This document shows positions 1 to 5,212 of a stretch of 10,387 nucleotides of DNA, piece after piece (position 1 is the first letter of the stretch; the number at the start of each line of letters is the position of its first letter). The position numbers and the translations under genes were made by a program. Under the pieces are notes generated by a model that searched no databases, was not told the origin of the DNA, and saw only the letters and a list, made by a program, of their open reading frames with translations. Origin of the DNA: Nitrososphaerales archaeon TH5894. Its GTDB lineage: Archaea > Thermoproteota > Nitrososphaeria > Nitrososphaerales > Nitrososphaeraceae. The stretch spans positions 1 to 10,387 of the forward strand of contig JAATVK010000023.1 in assembly GCA_014523485.1 (NCBI GenBank). The letters are read 5' to 3'.

Positions 1-37
1 TGATCACATCCTCCAACGTAAACGAATAAATCAAAGT

Positions 38-50
38 TTATTATAAATAT
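38..50 (+). promoter_or_regulatory. TATA-like box of the L10e gene
   Basis: The AT-only stretch ttattataaatat is centred about 25 nt before the ATG at 70. At normal archaeal TATA-to-start-site spacing, transcription would begin at or next to the start codon, so the mRNA is probably leaderless. No Shine-Dalgarno sequence is seen before the ATG. The same box could also serve a divergent gene beyond the left edge. Confidence 0.5.
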
Positions 51-69
51 AAAAGATTCGTGATTTAAA

Positions 70-564
70 ATGAAAGGTGCTAATTATAGAGAACCGCGTG
101 GAATGCCGTATGTTAGAAGGGAATATATTGCGGGCAAACCTCAATCTAAGATTGCAAAATTTTCTTCAGGACGTGCTAGCAATGACTATGATTTAAAGTT
201 AGAATTATTAGTGACTGAAAAAATACAGATACGACATAACGCGTTGGAAGCTGCTAGATTGGCAGTCAATAAAAGAATGGCACAAGCAGGAGAAGATACA
301 TTCTTTTCCAAATTGAAGGTTTATCCACATGTCCTTCTTAGAGAAAATAAAATGATTGCAACAGCTGGTGCCGACCGACTTCAGGAAGGGATGAGAAGAG
401 CTTTCGGGAAAGCTACCGGTTTAGCTGCACGTCTTAAACCCGGCCAAACGATTATTGAAGCCTATGTTCTTTTAGATAATCTTTCATTAGCAAAAGAAGG
501 TTTTAAAATAGCATCTAGCAAAATAGGATGTCCAACAGAAATTCGTATAACGAATTTAAAATAA
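70..564 (+). CDS. rpl10e: Large-subunit ribosomal protein L10e (uL16 family)
   Basis: This is the archaeal/eukaryotic L10e protein, counterpart of bacterial L16. It sits near the central protuberance and tRNA-binding region of the large subunit. The 164-aa product is near full length for archaeal members. It opens with the family's MKGANYREPRGMPY segment (residues 1-14). It keeps the basic, glycine-rich middle, with HVLLRENKMIATAGADRLQ around 87-105 and RRAFGKATGLAARLKPGQ around 109-126. The ATG at 70 is supported by this conserved N-terminus and by a well-placed TATA box. No ribosomal-protein neighbour lies downstream, so it appears to be a stand-alone transcript ending near the T tracts at 574-595. 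The call is secure from sequence and family knowledge. Confidence 0.97.
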   Translation: MKGANYREPRGMPYVRREYIAGKPQSKIAKFSSGRASNDYDLKLELLVTEKIQIRHNALEAARLAVNKRMAQAGEDTFFSKLKVYPHVLLRENKMIATAGADRLQEGMRRAFGKATGLAARLKPGQTIIEAYVLLDNLSLAKEGFKIASSKIGCPTEIRITNLK

Positions 565-595
565 TTTCATAAATTTTTTATCTTTACAATTTTTT
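539..595 (+). terminator. Probable T-tract terminator after L10e
   Basis: A 7-bp inverted repeat (aaattcg 539-545, cgaattt 551-557, 5-nt loop) spans the last codons and stop of the L10e gene. Two runs of six T follow, at 574-579 and 590-595. Archaeal RNA polymerase terminates mainly at T-rich tracts, so the T runs are the likelier signal. The hairpin may be incidental because it is partly coding. Confidence 0.45.
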
Positions 596-701
596 GTTAT
601 AACTCATTTATATTTTTATAATTTCAATTTCTATAGGTACAATTATATTTTTTACACTTAAAATGTTTTATTATCCTTCATCATTTTATACTATTTTTAA
701 T

Positions 702-777
702 TATTGTCAGATTATTGGTAAAGAATTTAAAATTGCTGTATTGTCAGATTATTGGTAAAGAATTTAAAATTGCTGTA
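702..777. repeat. Perfect 37-bp tandem duplication
   Basis: The unit starting ttgtcagattattggtaaag occurs twice head to tail (704-740 and 741-777) with no mismatch. Identity extends two more bases to the left. The period of 37 is not a multiple of three, in keeping with non-coding DNA. The absence of any divergence suggests a recent duplication, selection, or an assembly error. Confidence 0.95.
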
Positions 778-850
778 ATACTTATTTAGAGTACATAAAA
801 ATATTCTACTATTAATTTAATAAATTATTTTGATTCATAAGATGATGTAT

Positions 851-944
851 ATTTTTGGATTAAAGATAAATTTTATTTATTGCTAGATAATTTTCATAAA
901 AATGTAATATGAATACATTTTCATAGTATAATTTTTGGATTAAA
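851..944. repeat. 14-bp direct repeat pair upstream of pgk, flanking a hairpin
   Basis: The sequence atttttggattaaa occurs at 851-864 and again at 931-944, 80 bp apart. Between the copies lies an 8-bp inverted repeat (aaaatgta 899-906, tacatttt 914-921, 7-nt loop). A second direct repeat, ttttcata, occurs at 891-898 and 918-925. These could be paired regulator sites for pgk, but AT-rich composition makes short repeats cheap. Confidence 0.6.
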
Positions 945-990
945 ATATTATTATATAGTTGAAGTTTTTTTTACTTGGTACTTAACCTTA

Positions 991-999
991 CTTTAATTA
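991..999 (+). promoter_or_regulatory. Tentative TATA-like box of pgk
   Basis: The stretch ctttaatta is centred near 995. At archaeal spacing it would place the transcription start near 1020, giving a short leader before the ATG at 1045. A start there would also lie downstream of the alternative TTG codon at 1012. Other AT-rich candidates exist nearby, so the assignment is weak. Confidence 0.25.
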
Positions 1000-1044
1000 T
1001 CATAACCTTTATTGTATGAGATATGTTTTTCTTATCTAAGTGAT

Positions 1045-2232
1045 ATGAGATTTCTACCGGATTTAGACGATAAAGAATATGATGGAAAAATAGCCTTTGT
1101 AAGAGTTGATTTCAATGTAAGTATGAAAAACGGTCATATTGGTGAGGATTATAGAATCCGAATGTCACTTCCAACAATAGAATATCTTACAAAAAGAAAT
1201 TGCAAAGTTATTTTGGCCTCTCACTTGGGAAGGCCTAAAAACCGTCAAAATAATTATTCACTAAAACCTGTCGCATACAGATTATCAGCAATTCTTTCTA
1301 AAGCACAAGTGAGCTTTGTGAATGATTCTATCGGAGGGGAAGTCGAGAACAAAATTAAAAATCTCCCATGTAATGGTGTTCTATTATTAGAAAATCTTCG
1401 TTTTTATAAGGAAGAAGAACTTAATGATCCTGAATTCTCAAAGAAACTTGCCTCTCTCGCAGATATTTATATTAATGATGCATTTAGTACTTCTCACAGA
1501 AAACATTCCTCAACTTATGGAGCTGCTACACTTTTTAATATTAAATTAGGTGGATTTAATTTACAAAAGGAAATTGAATATTTGACCATGATAAAGGAAA
1601 ATCCTATTCGTCCATTTATAATAGTGATTGGAGGTGTGAAGATTAAAGACAAAATAGGTGCATTGGAAAATTTATTGCCAAAAGCAGATAAAGTCTTGAT
1701 AGGAGGAGCTGCAGCCTATACTTTTTTAAAATCAAAAGGATATAAAATTGGAAACTCTCTCATTGATTATGACCACCTGAATTGGGTAGATATCTCCCTT
1801 GACAAATATGGTGAAAAAATTCTTTTACCTACTGATCATCTTGTATCATCAATCCAAGAAAACTCCCCTCCTATTTACTGTAAGGAACACATACCAGATG
1901 GCATGAGTGGATTTGATATTGGAAAAGAGACTATACAAAATTTTTCTTCGCAGATTGGTTCTACTAGAAAAGGCACAGTTTTTTGGAATGGACCAATGGG
2001 ATTATTTGAAAAGGATGTTTTTTCCAATGGAACTATAAATATTGCTAAGAGTATGGCACTTGCATATTGGAGAGGATCCACAACTCTTATTGGTGGAGGG
2101 GATACTATGGAAGGAATGAAAAAAGCAGGTGTGTCTGAAAAAGAGGTAAGTCATGTATCTACTGGCGGTGGTGCTACCTTAAGGTATCTGGCAGGTGATA
2201 GGATGCCTGGATTGTTTATCTTAGAACAATAA
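1045..2232 (+). CDS. pgk: Phosphoglycerate kinase
   Basis: The enzyme interconverts 1,3-bisphosphoglycerate + ADP and 3-phosphoglycerate + ATP, in glycolysis and, in autotrophic archaea, mainly gluconeogenesis. The N-terminal substrate domain shows VRVDFNV (19-25), ASHLGRPK (58-65), LLENLRFYKEE (114-124) and NDAFSTSHRKHSS (144-156). The C-terminal nucleotide domain shows GGVKIKDKI (196-204), FWNGPMGLFE (313-322), GGGDT (350-354) and STGGGATL (372-379). All key elements are present. I chose the ATG at 1045 (395 aa). The frame can be extended to a TTG at 1012, but the 11 extra residues do not resemble a PGK N-terminus, whereas MRFLPDLDD followed by VRVDFNV does. The gene stands alone on this strand, convergent with the next gene across 83 bp. 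Confidence 0.96.
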   Translation: MRFLPDLDDKEYDGKIAFVRVDFNVSMKNGHIGEDYRIRMSLPTIEYLTKRNCKVILASHLGRPKNRQNNYSLKPVAYRLSAILSKAQVSFVNDSIGGEVENKIKNLPCNGVLLLENLRFYKEEELNDPEFSKKLASLADIYINDAFSTSHRKHSSTYGAATLFNIKLGGFNLQKEIEYLTMIKENPIRPFIIVIGGVKIKDKIGALENLLPKADKVLIGGAAAYTFLKSKGYKIGNSLIDYDHLNWVDISLDKYGEKILLPTDHLVSSIQENSPPIYCKEHIPDGMSGFDIGKETIQNFSSQIGSTRKGTVFWNGPMGLFEKDVFSNGTINIAKSMALAYWRGSTTLIGGGDTMEGMKKAGVSEKEVSHVSTGGGATLRYLAGDRMPGLFILEQ

Positions 2233-2315
2233 ATTGGAAAACTCATAGTAGAGAATGCTAATAAAAATTATCGATTGCGTCTGTATCTATCCTATTTGTG
2301 GATTAAGGTCTTAAA

Positions 2316-2687
2316 TTATTCATCGTTATAATTATTTATAATTTCATCAAAATTGTCCAAACAATGTAATACCATACTTCGACTTCTCTTTATAATCCAG
2401 TAAGGAAACTCCGCAGGAGTAAAGATATGTTGTTCTCTAAATAAGACCGGTAGATATCCGCCGTGAGTAAAAATTTGAACTACTACATATTTTTCTGATA
2501 CGCTTGCTATTTCTTCCTCAATACTTACTTCATTTTCTTCGATAGTTCTTCTATATAAAACAATAGGGGAGTTATTCTTGTTGCTAATTAAAAGTACTTT
2601 TTCTATCTTTTCTTCTAATTTTTTAATTAAAACTTCATCTAAGGTAATTTGGGAAGTATGAATAGAATTCCTTTTTTTTTTGCGCAA
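2316..2687 (-). CDS. Unrecognised 123-aa protein, TTG start
   Basis: I do not recognise this family. The N-terminus is strongly basic (RKKKR at 2-6). It is followed by a charged, probably helical stretch (about 15-34), a beta-rich middle with an acidic patch (EENEVSIEEEIASVSE, about 50-65) and an aromatic C-terminal half containing FTHGGYLP, FTPAEFPYWIIKR and an acidic tail. There is no signal peptide, membrane segment or cysteine pair. The only possible start is TTG at 2687: an in-frame stop lies two codons upstream and the next ATG is late. A run of ten A directly follows the second codon. Its length and ordered composition support real coding. It follows pth2 on the same strand after 165 bp and probably has its own promoter near two palindromes. 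Confidence 0.7.
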   Translation of the reverse strand: MRKKKRNSIHTSQITLDEVLIKKLEEKIEKVLLISNKNNSPIVLYRRTIEENEVSIEEEIASVSEKYVVVQIFTHGGYLPVLFREQHIFTPAEFPYWIIKRSRSMVLHCLDNFDEIINNYNDE

Positions 2688-2728
2688 ATATTATTATTTA
2701 TAATGAAAGATTGAAATTAAAGATTTGT

Positions 2729-2744
2729 GTTAATAATTATTAAC
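2729..2744. repeat. 16-bp perfect palindrome upstream of the 123-aa gene
   Basis: GTTAATAATTATTAAC is its own reverse complement. It lies 42-57 bp upstream of the TTG start at 2687. That is just upstream of where a TATA box would sit for a leaderless transcript (an AT-rich ctttaattt on the minus strand lies near 2714-2722). The position suits an operator or activator site for a dimeric regulator. No regulator is identified. Confidence 0.5.
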
Positions 2745-2781
2745 CAATGAATAAGCAGTTCATTTAATATTTGTTATTCCA

Positions 2782-2812
2782 GTAAAATTATAATTTTATC
2801 CTATAATTTTAC
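2782..2812. repeat. 11-bp perfect inverted repeat downstream of pth2
   Basis: Arms gtaaaattata (2782-2792) and tataattttac (2802-2812) are exact reverse complements around a 9-nt spacer. They start 40 bp past the pth2 stop and about 95-125 bp before the next minus-strand start. The repeat could be an RNA hairpin at the pth2 3' end or a protein-binding site. There is no T tract after it on the minus strand, so a classical hairpin terminator is not obvious. Confidence 0.5.
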
Positions 2813-2852
2813 ATCGTTTTGACAATAAATTTTGCTCTTTTCAACTGATTTG

Positions 2853-3206
2853 TTAAAGTAGTTTTAAGCCACCAGTAATTTTGTCTATTAAATGATCAGG
2901 TGCGGGCCCAATTCCGACACAAGTGGCAGTTCCGGGGTCAAGTTGAGTTAATCCAGCGTCTATAACAATAGCAGTAGATAAGTTATTAAATTGCCCTCGC
3001 TTATGAATTTCCTCTAATTCCTTTAATGAATTAACTTTTAAAATTATTTTTGGTTGGCCGACATTAAACCATTCTTTAAACCATTCAAAATTTTTGTTTC
3101 TGGCTCTTTCACTAGCTAATATTGCAGCATGGGCCACCTGTGCAGCTAATTTCCCACTTCCCATTTTCAAATCTTTTCTTACTATTATCACTTGTTTCAC
3201 TCCCAT
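2853..3206 (-). CDS. pth2: Peptidyl-tRNA hydrolase, archaeal Pth2 type
   Basis: Pth2 releases tRNA from peptidyl-tRNA that has dropped off the ribosome, and acts in the cytoplasm. The 117-aa length is typical of archaeal Pth2. Signature segments are all visible: VIIVRKDLKMGSGKLAAQVAHAA (6-28, with K19 and H26), the middle QPKIILKVNSLKEL, and the C-terminal IVIDAGLTQLDPGTATCVGIGP (80-101, with D83 and T93). The ATG at 3206 fits the family start. The divergent flavoprotein gene begins 46 bp away, so the two genes must share a very compact promoter region. No Shine-Dalgarno motif precedes the ATG, and a leaderless mRNA is likely. The assignment is secure. Confidence 0.97.
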   Translation of the reverse strand: MGVKQVIIVRKDLKMGSGKLAAQVAHAAILASERARNKNFEWFKEWFNVGQPKIILKVNSLKELEEIHKRGQFNNLSTAIVIDAGLTQLDPGTATCVGIGPAPDHLIDKITGGLKLL

Positions 3207-3252
3207 GGAAAATACATTTTAATTATTAATATTAAAATAATTTTATAATATC
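3207..3252. promoter_or_regulatory. Compact divergent promoter, pth2 / flavoprotein
   Basis: Only 46 bp, almost entirely A and T, separate two divergent ATG codons. For each gene a TATA-like sequence about 26-30 nt before its start falls inside this gap, so the two core promoters must overlap or interleave. Both transcripts are therefore probably leaderless. The 11-mer catggaaaata is repeated at both ends (3204-3214 and 3252-3262), covering each start codon. Confidence 0.6.
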
Positions 3253-4416
3253 ATGGAAAATAAATTTGATTCCATTGTTGTAGGTGGGAGTATTTCTGGA
3301 TTATTATGCGCTAGAGAAATTTCAAGATCTGGTATGTCTGTTGCTGTATTAGAAGAAGATTATGAAATTGGTACTCCTGAGCATTGCGGGGGTTTAGTTA
3401 GCCTTGAGGGATTAAAAAAGTTAGGAATAATTCCTTCAAGTAAGGCAATCTTAAATGAGGTAAATAAAGCAAAAATCGTTTCATCTACAAAAGCATTTGA
3501 AGTCAGTACAAATCGAGGAGAAATAATTGTACTAGACAGAAGAGAACTCGATAAACAAGTTGCATTTCAGGCTCAGAAATTAGGAACTGAAATAAGAACC
3601 AGGAGCCTAGTAATGTCAGTAAATTATGATAGTTCGAAGAATGAGTTCATAATCAAAACTAAAGATAATGTTTTTTATTCTCAGTTTTTTATTGATGCTA
3701 GAGGTATTTCTTCTCTTATAAATAATCACAATCGAGAAGGTGTTTTGCAGTCAGCTCAATATGAAATTTATGCAGATTGGATAAATCCCAATGAAATACT
3801 AGTAAAATTTGATAAAGAAAAATACCCTGCTTTCTTTGCCTGGATAATCCCAAGTGGAAATGGCAAAGGCAAGCTCGGAGTAGCCGGCAGGAAAATAAAT
3901 ACATTAGAAACATTGGAATCATTTATCGAAAGTTTTGGTTCTAAATATTCTATCATAAGGAAAATTTATGCCCCAGTTTGGGTAGGAGGACCATTAAAAA
4001 AATTTGTTTATGATAATACTATAATCATTGGTGACGCAGCTGGCCAAACAAAACCTACCACTGCTGGAGGGATTTTTTCATGTGGGATGGGCGGAATTCT
4101 GGCTGGAAACCATATTGCACGTTATAAAAAAAGAATTCTTAACTCATTATTAAATGATTATGAGAGAGACTGGTTTTCAATATTTGGTAAAGAGTTCCAA
4201 CGAATGCTTTTTTTTAGAAAAATAATGGAAAGATTAGATAACAAATCTATTGATGCTCTTTTTGCTATCGTTTCTGATTCAGACATTTTAGAGATTTCAA
4301 GATCTGCCAATTTTGATTTTCATAGCTTAGCGTTATCAAAGATATTAGGATCAAAAAAAGCTATTAAATTAATAAGCACATTGTTAGGAAATGAATTTAG
4401 GCATCTTCTAAATTAA
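3253..4416 (+). CDS. Geranylgeranyl-reductase-family FAD oxidoreductase
   Basis: Family members reduce double bonds in geranylgeranyl chains of archaeal ether lipids or isoprenoid quinones, using FAD. The 387-aa product has an N-terminal FAD Rossmann motif, IVVGGSISGLLCAREI (8-23), with an acidic strand end (LEED, 33-36). The reductase-type EHCGGLVSLEG (43-53) follows. A DAR segment at 148-150, the core FFAWIIPSG (194-202) and the second FAD motif IIGDAAGQTKPTTAGGI (258-274) complete the family pattern. The Rossmann GxGxxG reads G-G-S-I-S-G, a variant I recall from related flavoproteins. No membrane segment is obvious, though the enzyme should work at the membrane surface. It is divergent from pth2 and 38 bp before the zinc-ribbon gene. 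The exact substrate (lipid or quinone) cannot be told from sequence. Confidence 0.88.
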   Translation: MENKFDSIVVGGSISGLLCAREISRSGMSVAVLEEDYEIGTPEHCGGLVSLEGLKKLGIIPSSKAILNEVNKAKIVSSTKAFEVSTNRGEIIVLDRRELDKQVAFQAQKLGTEIRTRSLVMSVNYDSSKNEFIIKTKDNVFYSQFFIDARGISSLINNHNREGVLQSAQYEIYADWINPNEILVKFDKEKYPAFFAWIIPSGNGKGKLGVAGRKINTLETLESFIESFGSKYSIIRKIYAPVWVGGPLKKFVYDNTIIIGDAAGQTKPTTAGGIFSCGMGGILAGNHIARYKKRILNSLLNDYERDWFSIFGKEFQRMLFFRKIMERLDNKSIDALFAIVSDSDILEISRSANFDFHSLALSKILGSKKAIKLISTLLGNEFRHLLN

Positions 4417-4420
4417 GCAA

Positions 4421-4429
4421 AATATAAAT
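4421..4429 (+). promoter_or_regulatory. TATA-like box of the zinc-ribbon / EF-1 beta operon
   Basis: The stretch aatataaat is centred about 30 nt before the ATG at 4455 and just after the stop of the flavoprotein gene. It suggests an independent, near-leaderless promoter for the translation-factor operon. Confidence 0.4.
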
Positions 4430-4454
4430 TCGGTGTTTTTCCAATAGATTTAAC

Positions 4455-4631
4455 ATGTCAACATTACAATTGCCTGTTTGTTCATCCTGTAATAGACCTA
4501 TTATGCCAAATGATGAATGTGTAAAATTTTATTGTCCGAATTGTGGTTATGTACTACTATGGAGATGTCAAAGCTGTAGAGAATTTGCACGTCTGTATAA
4601 ATGTGTCAACTGTAGTTTCGAAGGCCCTTAA
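4455..4631 (+). CDS. Small double zinc-ribbon protein, archaeal translation-associated
   Basis: This 58-aa gene is easily missed because of its length. Four CxxC knuckles are present at C9/C12, C27/C30, C38/C41 and C50/C53, enough for two zinc ribbons. The sequence has FYCPNCG in the middle and ends in CSFEGP, the ending typical of the archaeal Zn-ribbon RNA-binding proteins (COG2888 type) thought to act in translation. It lies one base before the EF-1 beta start, so the two are certainly co-transcribed and probably translationally coupled. This gene order is a familiar archaeal one. Function beyond zinc and probable RNA binding is inferred from the family and neighbour. Confidence 0.92.
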   Translation: MSTLQLPVCSSCNRPIMPNDECVKFYCPNCGYVLLWRCQSCREFARLYKCVNCSFEGP

Positions 4632-4632
4632 A

Positions 4633-4914
4633 ATGTCACGACTCATTGCTAGAATTAAGATTCTTCCATCAGAAGCAGACACAGATCTTGATGAAGTAAT
4701 TTCTAAATTAAAGTCAACCATACCAAATGGGATGGGTTTAGAAAGATATGCAAAGGAACCTATTGCTTTTGGACTTAATTCCTTGATATGTGATTTTAGT
4801 TTAAACGACTTAGAAGGGCAAATGGATTCCCTCGAAGAGTATATAAAAAAAACTGAAGGTGTTAGCGAAATTCAAGTTATGAATATAAGTAGAAAATCAG
4901 TAAACATCAAATAA
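4633..4914 (+). CDS. ef1b: Translation elongation factor EF-1 beta
   Basis: EF-1 beta is the guanine-nucleotide exchange factor that recycles EF-1 alpha from the GDP to the GTP form during elongation. The 93-aa product matches archaeal members in length. It carries the conserved pattern LPSEADTDLDEVISKLK (10-26), then KEPIAFGLNSL and MDSLEEYIKKTEGVSEIQV toward the end. The start is the ATG at 4633. The open frame runs 30 codons further upstream, but those codons overlap the zinc-ribbon gene in another frame and give no family-like sequence. The stop of the zinc-ribbon gene and this ATG are one base apart, indicating one operon. Confidence 0.95.
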   Translation: MSRLIARIKILPSEADTDLDEVISKLKSTIPNGMGLERYAKEPIAFGLNSLICDFSLNDLEGQMDSLEEYIKKTEGVSEIQVMNISRKSVNIK

Positions 4915-4933
4915 CACCTTATTTTTACCATAG

Positions 4934-4942
4934 AAATATAAC
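4934..4942 (+). promoter_or_regulatory. TATA-like box of the winged-helix-like gene
   Basis: The stretch aaatataac is centred 30 nt before the ATG at 4968, within the 53-bp gap after EF-1 beta. It suggests that the small downstream gene can be transcribed alone, in addition to read-through from the operon. Confidence 0.35.
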
Positions 4943-4967
4943 TGTTAAATCCTGTCTTAATTAGTTT

Positions 4968-5177
4968 ATGAGATATCCTATCAGAAATATCGTTTATGAA
5001 AAAATAAAACAATCTAATACATTAACTGATTCAGAATTAAGTTCAATCCTTTCCAAAGAAGGAATAGAACTCGACCTTCCTGAAATAAATAAGATATTAT
5101 TGGACTTGGAAATATATGGACTTTTAAAAGTATCTTGGATCTCCAAAGATAAGAGAAGAATAGAATTAATAAAATAA
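4968..5177 (+). CDS. Small winged-helix-like protein (69 aa)
   Basis: The product looks like a minimal winged-helix domain. Helix 1 is near 6-15 and helix 2 near 20-30 (TDSELSSILSKEG). A recognition-like helix spans 37-50 (LPEINKILLDLEIYG), followed by two short strands (LLKVSWISKDKRRIELIK), as in a wing. The family is not one I can name, and I recall no specific function. The pattern of a helix ending in DLEIYGLLKV plus a basic hairpin resembles small archaeal DNA-binding regulators, but it could equally be a protein-interaction winged helix. It follows EF-1 beta by 53 bp on the same strand and converges with ctaB across 35 bp. Real coding is likely. The function is inference only. Confidence 0.72.
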   Translation: MRYPIRNIVYEKIKQSNTLTDSELSSILSKEGIELDLPEINKILLDLEIYGLLKVSWISKDKRRIELIK

Positions 5178-5212
5178 TCGAATAATAAGACGAGAGATGA
5201 TTAATTTCTTAA

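Larger units (their letters stand above)
565..1044. other. Gene-free AT-rich intergenic region between L10e and pgk
   Basis: These 480 bases contain no convincing coding sequence, tRNA or rRNA on either strand. The longest readable frame from an ATG at 663 gives 31 codons and runs through a tandem repeat, so it is not credible. The region holds T tracts just after L10e, a perfect 37-bp tandem duplication (702-777), a 14-bp direct repeat (851-864 and 931-944), a small hairpin between the copies, and presumably the pgk promoter. An unannotated small RNA cannot be excluded. No C/D-box pair or tRNA B box was recognised. Confidence 0.7.

Noticed and set aside
1..14. Resemblance of tgatcacatcctcc to the 3' end of 16S rRNA (GATCACCTCCT)
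   Set aside because: The match is imperfect and no upstream rRNA sequence is available. It is better read on the minus strand as an SD-like sequence before a GTG.
663..758. 31-codon frame from an ATG in the L10e-pgk gap
   Set aside because: It runs through the 37-bp tandem repeat, whose period shifts the frame. There is no family resemblance, and AT-rich DNA gives such frames by chance.
841..850. gatgatgta as a C box of a C/D guide RNA
   Set aside because: It does not fully match the C box, and no D box (CTGA) or internal C'/D' pair lies at a suitable distance.
1875..2081. Minus-strand 68-codon frame inside pgk
   Set aside because: It is a shadow of conserved PGK motifs on the opposite strand, with no independent support.
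3716..3956. Two minus-strand frames inside the flavoprotein gene
   Set aside because: Both are antisense to conserved reductase sequence and show no recognisable domain.
4543..4632. N-terminal 30-codon extension of EF-1 beta
   Set aside because: These codons overlap the four-CxxC zinc-ribbon gene in another frame and do not resemble any EF-1 beta. The family start matches the ATG at 4633.
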